Shown in pieces: positions 1 through 10,145 of a DNA stretch of 20,195 bases. The DNA comes from Gloeopeniophorella convolvens (taxonomy: Eukaryota > Basidiomycota > Agaricomycetes > Russulales): contig WTXD01000185.1 in assembly GCA_022496205.1 (NCBI GenBank), positions 1 through 20,195 of the forward strand, in the 5' to 3' direction. The first letter of the stretch is position 1; every line of letters begins with the position of its first letter. The translations under genes were made by a program, and so were the position numbers. The notes under the pieces are model-generated. The model was not told the DNA's origin. It was given only the letters and a program-made list of their open reading frames with translations, and made no database searches.

Positions 1-30
1 GTCGCCTTCCACTGATTGTTATGTACGTAG

Positions 31-2142
31 GCTGTCACGAGTATTCGGTCCCCGATCATATTCGCGATCACGTCGAATGATCAAGCCTACGGTGCACTAA
101 CACACGTGTTCCTGAGGACCCGAGGCGTCTCCGCAAGCGTGCCAACCCGAGTCACCTCGGACAACCGTCAAGCCCAACGGACCGAAGACGAACGGTCAAA
201 GTGAATGCTAAGCCTCCTTGGCCAATGCGATCAATTCATTACCCCGGACTGTCTGCGTGCGTTGTATAACTTCTACTACACGCCAAAGGCCACAGACAAG
301 AACTCCTACGGCATCGGTGAGAGCCCAGAAAGATAAGCCCTGCATTAACTGACGGTTCACCATAGTCGAATTTACGCCGCAAGCGTACCTCGCCGATGAC
401 CTTGACCTGTTCTTCAAGTACGTACGGTGTGGAGACGGACCCAGCGCGTTTACTGAACGGCTCTCAGGAACTTTTCGTCTTCGCTGGTTGGGAAGAGGCC
501 GACGCTTGTTTCCATTGACGGAGGTGAGCTTTCGGTTTTGATCCAAGTGCTTGACCCTTGGCTAAGGCACGTACCTTTATATAGGCGTCCTACAGACGTC
601 CAATCAAACCTTCGATGATAATGGAGAGAGCGACTTGGATCTCGAATACGCCATGACGTTGACAAACCCACAGCCGATCACTCTGCTTCAGACTGGTGAT
701 CTCATCGAAGGTTCGTATGGTTTCTGTGACCGTGTCGAACGTATCACTGATATCATACAGGTGCTAGCTTCGATAACTTCCTTGATGCTCTTGATGGCTC
801 CTTCTGTACATTCGAGGGTGGAGACGACCCTGACCAGGTCAGTGCGGCGGTGCTCTTCCGACGGCAGGCTCGATAACCATGATACCATTTAGGATGGCAT
901 TTACCCCGACACAGAGCCTGGAGGTTTCAATGGTACTTCTTGTGGTATTATCAAACCACCGCATGTTCTCTCTATTTCCTATGGTCAAGACGAGGGAACC
1001 GCTCCCCATCCGTACGCGGTCCGTCAATGCAACGAATATGGCAAGTTGGGATTGTTGGGCACAACTGTGCTGTACAGTTCAGGTGACAGCGGCGTTGCGG
1101 GAGGTAATGGAGTCTGCCAGAACTCGACGGTAAGTGATTCTCCATAGTAGAACCGTGGCGGTTGGGCCAATGCACCTTTCTTCGCAGGATTGAACGATCC
1201 GGGAGGAGGTCTCAATGAGGACCGGTTCACCCGGACTTCCCCGATCATGCCCGTACGTTGTTGCCGTAGGAGCTACGCAGATCAACTCTGGATCAACCGT
1301 ACATGATCCGGAGAGTGCATCCGACCGGCGTTATCTGGAGCGGCGGAGGATTCAGTGCTATCTTCCCTATGCCATCGTACCAGAAGGCCGCTGTTTCCAG
1401 CTTTTGAAGACGCACCCTCCACGTACAGCGCCGCCCAGTACAACAATTCCGGCAAGGCATGTATTCGACTTGAATGTTCTTGTGAGTATCAAGCTGATTG
1501 ATATCTTCAAGGCACGCGGCTTCCCTGATCTCTCCGCCAACGGGTGAGCTTGCTGAAGTTAACGTTGAACGCTGGCTTGGCTAACCAATTGGAAGCGCAA
1601 ACTATGTCGTCGCCGTTGACGGAGAATTTTCGCTCGTCTTCGGAACATCGGCCTCGTCTCCGGTCGTGGGTTCCATGATCACCATGATCAACGACGCACG
1701 CATTGCCGCCGGAAAGGGCCCTGTTGGTGGGTGTCGAACCTATCGCTCGTGAAATAAGGAAATTCAAGCGCCCTTGTCCTCCTCTACAGGGTTCATCAAC
1801 CCCGCTATTTACTCGGCCAAATTTGCGCACGCATTCAACGACATTACCAGCGGCAACAACCAGGCTGCTGTACGTCGCGACATCTTTGAATGGAACTCGG
1901 ATGACTGATGCGTACTTCTACAGCTACTGACGGCTTCACTGCGTACGTCCCTAGCATGATCCATCTACTCTCCGCGTTGCTGCTGACTGACCGTCCTAAA
2001 GTGTCAAGGGCTGGGATCCTGTTACAGGTGTGTTCCGGTTCACGCCGTCTGCTGTGTTGTTCTGTTTGCTCATCGTAACATTGAAGGTGTGGGCACGCCT
2101 AACTTCGCCAAGCTCCTGCCCTTGTTCCTTTCACTCCCGTGA
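31..2142 (+). CDS. Sedolisin-family (S53) serine-carboxyl peptidase, tripeptidyl-peptidase-like; 5' end outside the window, several apparent frameshifts
   Basis: Acid peptidase of family S53, normally secreted as a proenzyme and used for extracellular protein digestion. Spliced by eye from about 13 short introns. In order: propeptide end YSVPDHIRDHVE (42-77) then MIKPTVH in another frame; the mature start ITPDCLRALY near 235; VEFTPQAYL (365 on); KRPTLVSIDGG; the catalytic Glu/Asp segment GESDLDLEYAM (about 625-655); SSGDSGVAGGNG with the oxyanion Asp (about 1075-1112); CPYVVAVGATQI; SGGGFSAIFPMPSYQ; RGFPDLSANG; the catalytic Ser in FGTSASSPVV (about 1638-1668); and the calcium-binding end FNDITSG plus GWDPVTGVGTPNF, with the stop at 2140-2142. 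All catalytic residues are present. At least six single-base breaks interrupt the frame (near 77, 205, 1240, 1328, 1405-1425 and 1858). Several are a base missing from a homopolymer. Family call is firm; whether the gene is intact in the organism is uncertain. Confidence 0.9.
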
Positions 2143-2361
2143 TATCTATCCGGTGTCATGTATCCCTTGCGGCCAAACTCAGATGGATGTCTTATTTATT
2201 CTTAATATGAGATGGATGAACTCTCAGTACTTATCTCCGTCCCTATCACGCCGAATGCTCCGGTCAAACGAGACGCATGCTTCTCAAGGTTTCTCAACCC
2301 TCCCACCACACTTGTACCCATTCATGGCAGGCACCGGAGGCGCCATCCATTGCTTGCTTGA

Positions 2362-3802
2362 TCAGGTTGGTGCACGGAAGTACCGGCTGCTTCTATGAAT
2401 GCAACCTCGGCGACCTTACGGAAGCGAAAGGTGCAGAAGCCTACTCGTGGAATTCCATTCGGAGTAGATCGTTGACGAACTGGCCACCTTGAGGCTTGTC
2501 CTTCTCGCTCAAGCCTGATTTTTGAAGGTCAGGTCTACGGGGATCGTCGGCTTGAGCCAGCGCATACGGTTTCGCTACGCACCATCATCCCACCGTCGCT
2601 TGACGGCGAAGGTACCCTTTGCCGTTTAATTGATCCTAGGCACTGCATGCACAGCAGACTTATTCTCCCTTGGGAAGGCTTAAAAAACCTAAATATTTGT
2701 TTAACTTATTGTTGACTATTTGAGCTTGAGAAACAAGTATTAGTAAAGTTGATATTCTCTACAAGCTTCCTGATAAGGGGTAAAGTCTGTACCTGAAGTT
2801 AAAGTTTTCCCTCGGATTCCCGCGCCATAGACATCTGGTAGGAACTTTTCCAGGAATTTGGTAAGAATGCTCATTCTGGGTGGCAAAACATGAGGAATAC
2901 AAATGATTGTTTGACTTTATTTCCAACTATGCTTACATGGGGAAGTCATAAGAGAAGGTTAACTTTATTAAGAAACTTCTTTCCCTTAAAGAATGCTTAG
3001 AGGGTCATTAACCTTCTGATAGTCACTTTTCCGGACAAAAAAAGGTAGAAATAAGTTAAACATATTTTTCACTTATCCAAGCCTTCTTCCTGTTGGATAA
3101 GTCTGCTGTGCACGCAGTGAGGTGAGTTGCCGAGTGCGGCGGCGAGGTTGAGCAGCGAATTTGGGGTGGCAATCCGTTCATCGCGCTCCGCCTCGGTGAC
3201 TGCGGCTTCTGCCTTGCTCAGCGCGACCCTTATCTGCCGCTCGTTCACGCTTTATCTTCTCTAGCTCGCGTAGCAGCTCAGCGGTGTCGTCCTCTTCGTC
3301 GTCGTCATCATCGCCTTTACCGTCTTCGTCGCTGTTGTGCCATGAGCACGTGATCATGGAGAAGGGAAATACGTCGCGTACCCGTCACCTTTCGAACCCT
3401 CTGCCTCCTCTTCCTCGCCACTGTCTGCATCCTTATCCATCTCCGGCGCATCCTGTAGCACATTCCTGAGCGTGTTTGCCTCACCGTCCTCAATTGCTGC
3501 GAGTGGCGCGGCCTCACCCTCTACTGGCAGTCCTGTGGCCTTGCGCTTCTTCGCGCGTGCCTCCGCCTCAGCCGCAAGAAGCTCCGCACACAGGTTGCGC
3601 TTTTGAACTTTGTCAACGGAAGTTTGACCAGGTTGCCTGGAAAAGGACTTAGCATAAGTAGATGACTGCTGTGGGTATCGGAGGCAACCAAACCAGAATT
3701 TGAGCTTCGTGTGCGCGATAATGGCGCGCACAGAGAACCAGCGCGAGCCACCTTTAACATTACCTGCGCAGGATCCCATGTCGGTCTGTGTGTAGTGAAC
3801 AC
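2362..3802 (-). CDS. CWC15: CWC15/Cwf15 pre-mRNA splicing factor (Prp19-complex associated), split by a transposon insertion
   Basis: Spliceosome component associated with the Prp19/Cef1 (NineTeen) complex, acting in the nucleus. Read on the minus strand: start FTTHRPTWDPAQ at 3802; SRWFSVRAIIAHTKLKF; intron 3637-3693; QPGQTSVDKVQKR; an acidic stretch GEEEEAEG; intron 3332-3388; DDDDDEEDDTAELLRELEK and IKRERA; IATPNSLLNLAAALGNSP ending at 3120. The element 2641-3119 follows. The frame then resumes as KGTFAVKRRWDD, intron 2535-2582, DLTFKNQA, FVNDLLRMEFH, intron 2393-2444, SSRYFRAPT and the stop at 2362-2364. Order and spacing match the whole family, so both halves belong to one gene. Ignoring the insertion, the two sides join in the same frame but with one TAA about 10 bases past the junction. 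Single-base breaks lie near 3762 (Q|GNVK), around 3225 and after FKNQA. It is convergent with the protease gene, ends 219 bases apart. Function after insertion is uncertain. Confidence 0.88.
2641..2663 (+). repeat. Left terminal inverted repeat of the MITE
   Basis: Begins CACTGCATGCACAGCAG and pairs with the reverse complement of 3097-3119, with one A/G difference at position 7. Confidence 0.85.
3097..3119 (-). repeat. Right terminal inverted repeat of the MITE
   Basis: On the minus strand it begins CACTGCGTGCACAGCAG. Read in the CWC15 direction, this end supplies a GT six bases inside the element, while the other end supplies a CAG two bases before its edge. Confidence 0.85.
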
Positions 3803-5198
3803 GTTGAAGCCGGAGTGAGGACAAGCGCGTCAGAAAGTTGGGCTGGCCCGGGGGAGCGCGTGGTTGGCTGGATGACCTGGCTTACTAAGCGAACACCTCC
3901 GGCGCCTCTCGGTACCCGCCGCGCGGCGGGCAACACTGCGCGCTCTGCAGCCACCACGGTCTCGCGTTGGATAACGAAGCCGAGAACTTCTAATTTCTTG
4001 ACATCATGCCAACATCATGCACCAATGCATCACAGCCACCGTTTCGCCCACTGCGCCACAGCCCCAGCTCTTTTAACACTTTGAAATTCCGATGTGCTCA
4101 TACGCACTGGGGGGTACTAACCGCATGGCTTATAGGCGTTCGCAGTGGGGGCATGCCATTTAACGCACGCGGCCAGGGGTGTTTGCCTCTCCTTCCCGCA
4201 TGCGGTTTTGACTCTGACTCTAATACCGGTTACAAGCCGGTTATGCCTTACCGCATCTTGCAGCATGATGCTGTCGGTTTCGCAGGTCTCTTGAGCGCTT
4301 GACTCTCGCCAACAAGACTCGTCTAAGCGCCCGTCGTGCTCAGCCACCGTTGTCTCTCTTTTGGGCACTGGATTTGTAATCCGACGAGTCAGTCGGTTAG
4401 AGGTCCTGGAACCAAGTCGATCCTGATGAGAGCGATCTTGTACTAGATAGGAACTACCGATAGTTTCGCCCTGGTTTTGCCGACTGGTACGCATACCTGC
4501 ATCCGCGAAAGCCTGACCGGACTCGAAAATATTGCATACCAGACGTCGTCGATGCAGTCTCAACCTTGAAGAATTTCGGGCCAGAGTCAGAGCATCGATG
4601 ACTATTTTCAACTGGTGGTTGGATACCGATTTGACGCGGTCAAGAATGACGATACCCAAATATGGGTCATTCATTCGGTTCTACTACAGTTCAATCAATA
4701 ACACAAGCACTATAGTATAAATAATCAAACAGAGACGGGGGAGACAATGCGCGCGAGTAGCGGCAGCTAGAGCTACAATAGAACTACAGAGAGCTGATGA
4801 TAGCACTGGTATCCTGAGTACAATGGTGGGACCAGGAAAGAGCGCCAAGCTCGCGCGCCAGTGAGGCAATAGGGTGTGCAGAAATAGAAAAACAGTACGA
4901 TGAGCCACAAGCAAATGAGGGCGACATTTGGGCGGAAACAAAACCCGCCGGCGTCGTGATGAAAGCAAGGAGAAACGTTACAGTGAGTACAGATGGAAAC
5001 GCAGGAGCGGAAAGTGAGCGACCGAACGAGACGTCGTCACTATTCAGCCATTCTATCGAGGAGCCTGTGTCACAGTATATCAGAACTGCCGTCGCGCAGG
5101 GGACTCGCGGAGGGGGAGGGGAAGGGGGGGAGGCTCTTACCATGTCCTCCAGGAAGCGGGCGAGGGGGCAGAGATGGCGGGCGAGGGCTGGCGCATCA
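3803..5198. other. Intergenic, no supported gene
   Basis: This stretch contains the CWC15 upstream region and the zone beyond the zinc-finger gene. Open frames up to about 185 codons occur on - (4117-4674) and 119 codons on - (4784-5143), but I see no family motif, splice-consistent extension or codon pattern to support them. An imperfect inverted pair of short GC-rich words (AACCGCATG near 4119, CGCATGCGGTT near 4197) is the only local structure noted. Confidence 0.5.
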
Positions 5199-6138
5199 CT
5201 ACAACAACCCTTGACGCTTCTTTTTCATCGTCCGGAGGAAGGCCGCCTTCGCGGGTGGTATGGCATTTAGCCAGCCCTGGGCCATGTCGTGCTCGTCTTC
5301 TCCATGCTGAGTGGCCAGATGACGGCCGACAGGGTCCGGTCTACTGAATCTACGCAGCAATCAGATTGGCGTTCGGCAGCCACTTGGGGGAGCACACACC
5401 CTCTGCCGCAGAGTGGGCACTTATCTGTCTCAAGGGCAGGCAGACCTGCCATCCGGCGGTGCCATTTCGATACCATGTGCCTCGCTAGGCTCTGTGGCTT
5501 TACCGTGAAGCAGCAAGGTAAAAGTTGCTGTGTGCAAGGGCGCAGGCCGTCAGCGACGAAGGTAATGGGGCTGGCAAGATGCTTACGGATTGGTCTACCA
5601 CGACCCGCCTGCACCTCCTGGGCTGGCTTGTGGGCTCTGTGGGTTGGGACGTGGACGGCCCGGCTACGTGCGGCGACGCTTGTTGTGACAAATTGGCTGG
5701 AGGGCCCGTGAAGTTGGAGTTGGTAGGCACCCGAACTATCTGTTGTAGCTCGGGGCTCAATTCGTTCGATAGACCTTCACCGAAGGTGAAAGGACGCTGT
5801 GGGTGGTATTGCCCGAGGCCAACTGAGAGAGAACTAGGCTCTGGAAGCGCGATCTGCGCACTGGCGGTGTAGACGTTATCTACTCCGGCGAGGGGAACCT
5901 GGAATGACCTAGGACCGCTCCCCTCGATGGTGGACTCTGCAGGTGACAGAAGACCGTAATTATGCGTATATGTGCCTTGATAACGGAGCGAGGCTTGATC
6001 CTCCCCGAGGCCAAGCGGAGACTGGTCTTGGGGAAAGACCCAGTATTGGAGTTGCGGTACACTTGGGTCCAAACTACCCGTGCCACCCAGAAAGGTGTAA
6101 GTGTACTGCGTGGTGTGGAGGGGGAAAGTAGAATCCAT
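5199..6138 (-). CDS. C2H2 zinc-finger protein with AT-hook-like motif, probable transcription factor
   Basis: Probable nuclear DNA-binding protein; target unknown. The chosen start at 6138 gives a Pro/Ser/Thr/Gln-rich N-terminal half of about 180 residues without recognised domain (MDSTFPLHTTQ on), then a basic RRCRR..GRGRPI stretch resembling an AT-hook. A good donor GTAAGC follows, with a 59-base intron ending CACACAG. Next comes a finger-like segment PCCFTVKPQSLARHM then VSKWH, whose Cys spacing is irregular. The second finger, CPLCGRG joined across an intron of about 50 bases to FSRPDPVGRHLATQH, has perfect C-x2-C-x12-H-x4-H spacing. A basic tail with KKKRQG ends at the TAG, 5199-5201. 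Joining the N-terminal half to the AT-hook needs one base added in a G run near 5617, the same kind of break as in other genes here. A more upstream start cannot be excluded. Confidence 0.72.
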
Positions 6139-6243
6139 GCCGAAGTAGTGGTTGTGGAGTATGGAGCGGTGGTGGGGGTTGGGGAGCGGTGGTGGAAGGA
6201 GGGTGGTTGAGGACGGGGCGTGGACTGCGACTCGGTGGATGGC

Positions 6244-6250
6244 TTAAATA
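6244..6250 (-). promoter_or_regulatory. TATA-like box upstream of the zinc-finger gene
   Basis: TATTTAA on the minus strand, roughly 106 bases before the proposed start codon at 6138, a normal position for a fungal TATA element with a leader of about 70-80 bases. Position is the only support. Confidence 0.4.
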
Positions 6251-9137
6251 GACACGGTCCCACTGCGACCTACTCACGTACACAAACACAAATTGAGCTG
6301 GTACAACAGAACAAACCGAGTCCCAACAGCTTCCGGCTCGGCTAATTTTCTGCGCCCCGAACACAGATATCAGAAGGCCCGCGTACACCGAGCCAGTCCG
6401 ACCGCGCAGTGCACTCTCTAGTCACCGTCCCCCCCAGGAATAAAGCCCAAGCGTGAAGACCAAGCGTGAAGAGGGACTCAGGTACAGCGCACTGAGGTAG
6501 TGATCCCTTCCCAGTTCCGAGAGAGCACAGTACAAACATCGGGGGAAGGCGTAGAGAGTTCGATGATCGGTTTGCAGTCATCGGTATTCACTATCGTTTC
6601 CAGGAAGTTTCGGAGAGAACTTTGGTACGAAACGGACGGCTATGTCGTGAGGGCGTGTTTTCTTTCGTGGCGTACGTAGAAGGCGACTCCAGAATAAGGA
6701 ATGGGCTTCTTGCAAATGCGTTAATCGATCGATCAAGGTGGGGTCTGTCAGGGTCCGTCATTGTGAGAGCGCAACCGCCCTGGAAGTTCACAAACGTCTG
6801 GCTCCTTGGCACGTGCGCTCCAGACGTCTCTGCGTGTTCTCCGCGGGAGCTCGGCGCACCGGAGCCATGCAAAAAGCGTCTTTCAGATGGCACGTGCTCA
6901 TGGAGTTCACAGATTGACAAATCTCTGTATTCCCTGCTCGACCCAGAGAGCAAGAGAGAGACGCAGTGGCCAGATATATGGACGTCAGTTGGTTGGTCAA
7001 AATGTTTTACCCCGTGCTGTTCCCATAAGTGTCCAAAAGGGTCTCGTTACCTTGCCACCTTCGTCACCGTAACTTCTCTTGCGCACAGTCTGATCTTCAT
7101 TTAGGCCGCCTGTACCGAGCACCGTGGTTCGAGGCGAGTTGTTTGTGGCGAGGTTTTGATATCGATAACATCGGTTATGGCTGAAACACAAGTGTGCGAA
7201 ATCACTTATCTGCCCCTTGAGGAACAAGGTTGACAACATAATTTTCTAGGGTACCCCGAGGTGCAGGTCAAGGCGTAAGTGACTCGATGGTACGCTGAAC
7301 CAAATCCACGACTTCCCTTGACATTCGGTAGACAGAAAATGGGGCGCACCCCCCCCCCCCCTTACGTCTTGGCTCTATCATTGCTAATATCCTCCATTTA
7401 CTGTGCTCCACGAGTGAGCGAGGATACTACCTAACTTCCTGCTGCGGTGCAGGCCGCGCGAACGGCGAACTGCAGGGTCCAATTGGTCACTAGGGAGCGA
7501 AGACGCCGGACAACTAGCGCCCATGACATCGGACGCACCCGGACCAACGCCTTCATCGAGCTGGATCAAGGCGTGAAAGAGAATATCCGATGGATCTGTG
7601 GCATACGAATTGGACAAAACCGTTTGCATCCGCACCGACATGCGGCGTGACAGTTGACATGTGGTTGTTGAACTAGAATTTGCCAGTCGCTTGACTGTGC
7701 TCGGGAGGTAATCGGAGCGGGTCGTCAGACTCTTTCACAGGAAGTACGCAGTCAAGTGGTCTTGCGTGCGCGCAAGCCTGAGATAGATGCCGCCTGGGCT
7801 CCGGGATGAGTACCGCACTCGGACATTAGAAGATCCAAGTGTAAGCCGCATCTGTGTTACCCTGCACCATCGCAATCAGTTCAGACATTCAGTCCGGGTG
7901 AACCAGTATGTTTGTTCACCAGGGAGGAGTACAACAGCTTGGTGACGAGTCGGTATTACGATCACCCACTATCCAACAAATCCAGGTCTGTTCTTCCGCT
8001 CGTGCGCATCAGATCCAAGCAGCGCAGCCGCACTGTCTATACTCCGCGGTGAGCGTTACTAGCACGCTTGGTCTGCCTGTACAAGATCTACCGACTGGCA
8101 AGCCGAGAGTGTGAGCCCGCAGAAGATTTTACCGTACTCTGCCGCGCCCGCGCACGAGGAGGGTGCTTGATTGCCTAGGCGCCGAAGCAGGCCGCAGTGT
8201 GCAGTACAGAGTCACTCAACTCTCGGAATTGCGTATTTTGTCGAGGCCTTGTATTACATGGTAAAATTTGCCCTTCATCGCCGCCGACAGTACGACGCCG
8301 GTGTGTGAATCGCGTGGGCGGGCAGGGGGAGAAGCTGCGCTTACCCTCTTCTGCGAGAATACTAACCGCAAACAAAACGGGCCCGATAGATATCGGGGTA
8401 TCGTCAGGGACCGGGGCTCTGTAGCCTTGCTATGGTGGCGAAGGTGCTGAACGTGGCAGAGTTGTGGGAAAAGGGAACGAGCGCCTGTTTTGAGGGTTAT
8501 CAGACGCATATATTGAACGTTATCTTCATCTGAAGCACGGAATATTCTGATTGGCGAGAGGAGGGCGGCATGGTCGGACCGTCACGGTGGCGCACTCTTG
8601 GAAAATGTGGCGTCGGCGTGCATAAGATTCCGTTACGCGTTACGTTAGGCACCGTTCCGAGATCGTCCGCGCGGGGGCCGGGCCCTTCGTTCCGCGCCGG
8701 CGCGTGCCGGCGCGCAGCCCCAGCATTCAATTTAAATTTCACACCCATTCGTACCGAGCATAGTTCCATTTCCACAAGTTCAGCGTAGCCACATCTGCAC
8801 CATAGTGTTACAGCATGCCTAGTGCTTCCATCCCCCGATGAGGATCACGGTTACACAGCTACACCCTCGCACAGGCCTTCGACGATAAAGCCTCCGCTGC
8901 CCGCCGGATGAGAGCGGATACGCGGCCAAAAACAGTTTGAGAGCGGGAACAAGGACGTGTACGATAGCACACATACTAATGACCAAGTGTGGTCCCGGTC
9001 AGGATTGGTGCCAGGCTCCGCCTCACGCGACAGGGAGGCTGATGTCTGCAACTGAATTTGACACGCACCACCGTCATATTCGAACTCGCCGGAGACCAGA
9101 CTCAGCGTCCTTTGACTCCCTCACGCGCCCATCGTAG
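6251..9137. other. Long stretch without a supported gene
   Basis: Nearly 3 kb of mixed-composition DNA. Open frames such as 6622-7104 (+, 160 codons), 6591-6953 (-) and 7384-7641 (-) have no recognisable motif and no intron-linked continuation. Local oddities are the C run at 7349-7361, a duplicated CGTTACG word near 8631-8645, and a GC-rich hairpin-prone segment near 8694-8716 made of two copies of GCCGGCGCG. Could hold decayed elements or lineage-specific genes I cannot see. Confidence 0.45.
7349..7361. repeat. 13-base cytosine homopolymer
   Basis: Uninterrupted C run in gene-free sequence. Length in such runs is unreliable in raw long reads. Confidence 0.9.
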
Positions 9138-9488
9138 GTGCCCACCCGACGATGGCTTCCCACCCCTCCCAGATGGGGTCTCCGACGCGCAACAACCTTC
9201 AGACTGTTTTGTCCAGGCCCCCTGCCAACTGTGAGTGGGACACTGTTTCCATTACTTCTCTCTGTACTGACTGCTGGTCACAACACCAAGTTGGGACAAG
9301 CCGTAAAGAGCCATCTTCCTGAGCTACCGGACGAGGTTCTACTCGTAATCCTTCAACTCTATCCTGCCGACTGCTGTTGGGGACATCGTGCGGTACTCGC
9401 TACGCCACTAGCATCCGCTCTCTCGCGCCTCACGGAAGTGGTGACAAATCCTTCTTCACTCTCCATGAGCCCTACAATTGTCGATTAA
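9138..9488 (+). CDS. Possible F-box-like protein fragment (weak)
   Basis: The second half of this open frame contains LPELPDEVLLVILQLYPAD, which resembles the first helix of an F-box (LP.E.L..IL..L), the Skp1-binding module of SCF ubiquitin ligases that is greatly expanded in Agaricomycetes. The residues before it (GHNTKLGQAVKSH) could be the end of an exon entered from an intron ending CCAAG near 9291. The rest of the F-box is not obvious, and no leucine-rich repeats are visible downstream. It could be a remnant or chance; the start codon is arbitrary. Confidence 0.25.
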   Translation: MPTRRWLPTPPRWGLRRATTFRLFCPGPLPTVSGTLFPLLLSVLTAGHNTKLGQAVKSHLPELPDEVLLVILQLYPADCCWGHRAVLATPLASALSRLTEVVTNPSSLSMSPTIVD

Positions 9489-10145
9489 TTGGAACGCCCG
9501 GCGAAACAGACCAACTCTAAATCAGCTCAGCTATCTCCCCAGCGTACCATTATTCCTTTTCTCCGACCACCGGGACGCGATTGAGGTGCCAACTGTGGTC
9601 GCAATCGAGCATTTCCAGTCAGGATTCGATCAGACCCGGCGCGCGTACGGCGTAAGGTCACGGTGTCCTCCTGTAATACTGCGTCAATCCTTGGCCACGA
9701 TGGATAACCCCGCGCCCGAGCCGGAATCGCTGGACGTGTGTGCGTCCACGCTGTTTCAAGAGGAGGCCTTCGGCGTGCCAAATTGCCCTCCCGGACAACT
9801 CCCTCGGAGGTGTTGCCCCGCAGCTACGCCGTCTCTCTCTTGAACAGTCCCCCTTTCCAAGCCGCCTTCGTTGCTGCTAGCACCATCGGACCCACACACT
9901 TCGCACCCCAATCGTTGGTAATTGGTGGATCCTCCAGCGACGCCACCCGGGCCGAAGACAATCATACTCCCAGTGAGGATGATGCCATGTGCTAGTAACA
10001 AGACGCACAAAACCGCTCGCATGCGTTGGCCGCAGCGAGGCGCCCTTCAAATTGTTGCGACCACCGGTGGGGCTGTCGTCCAACCTCCCCAAGGCCCTCA
10101 CCAAATGTCTCTCGGGGTTGTTGCGAGGCTCAAACGGGCGTACAC
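9489..10145. other. Intergenic, upstream of the kinase-like gene
   Basis: Overlapping open frames on both strands (for example 9478-9843 and 9738-9995 on +) show no family signature. The last part should contain the kinase-like gene promoter, but no clear TATA or CCAAT element was identified. Confidence 0.4.

Larger units (their letters stand above)
2641..3119. mobile_element. 479-bp non-autonomous DNA transposon (MITE), CACTA/EnSpm-like
   Basis: The ends are inverted repeats. The first 23 bases at each end, both starting CACTGC, differ at one position, and weaker matching continues inward for about 70 bases (shared AAGGCTT and GTTTAACTTATT blocks). The element is flanked by AGG at 2638-2640 and AGG at 3120-3122, a 3-bp target-site duplication. 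A CACTG terminus with a 3-bp duplication is typical of the CACTA (EnSpm) superfamily; assignment from termini alone is tentative. The interior is clearly AT-richer than the flanks and has no long open frame, so there is no transposase and mobility would depend on an autonomous copy elsewhere. It lies inside CWC15 coding sequence. Confidence 0.85.

Noticed and set aside
2641..3119. Treating the AT-rich block as an ordinary CWC15 intron
   Set aside because: There is no GT at the coding edge (the upstream side ends AACTCACCT), and the paired inverted ends with a target duplication identify a transposon. Only an introner-type use of sites inside the element remains possible.
4117..4674. 185-codon minus-strand open frame
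   Set aside because: No motif, no splice-consistent extension, and overlaps other unsupported frames.
6622..7104. 160-codon plus-strand open frame
   Set aside because: No recognisable family, and an antisense open frame of similar quality covers the same bases.
8694..8716. GC-rich hairpin as a possible terminator or structured RNA
   Set aside because: It is better explained as a small GC repeat. There is no adjacent gene, and bacterial-type terminators are not relevant in this fungal context.
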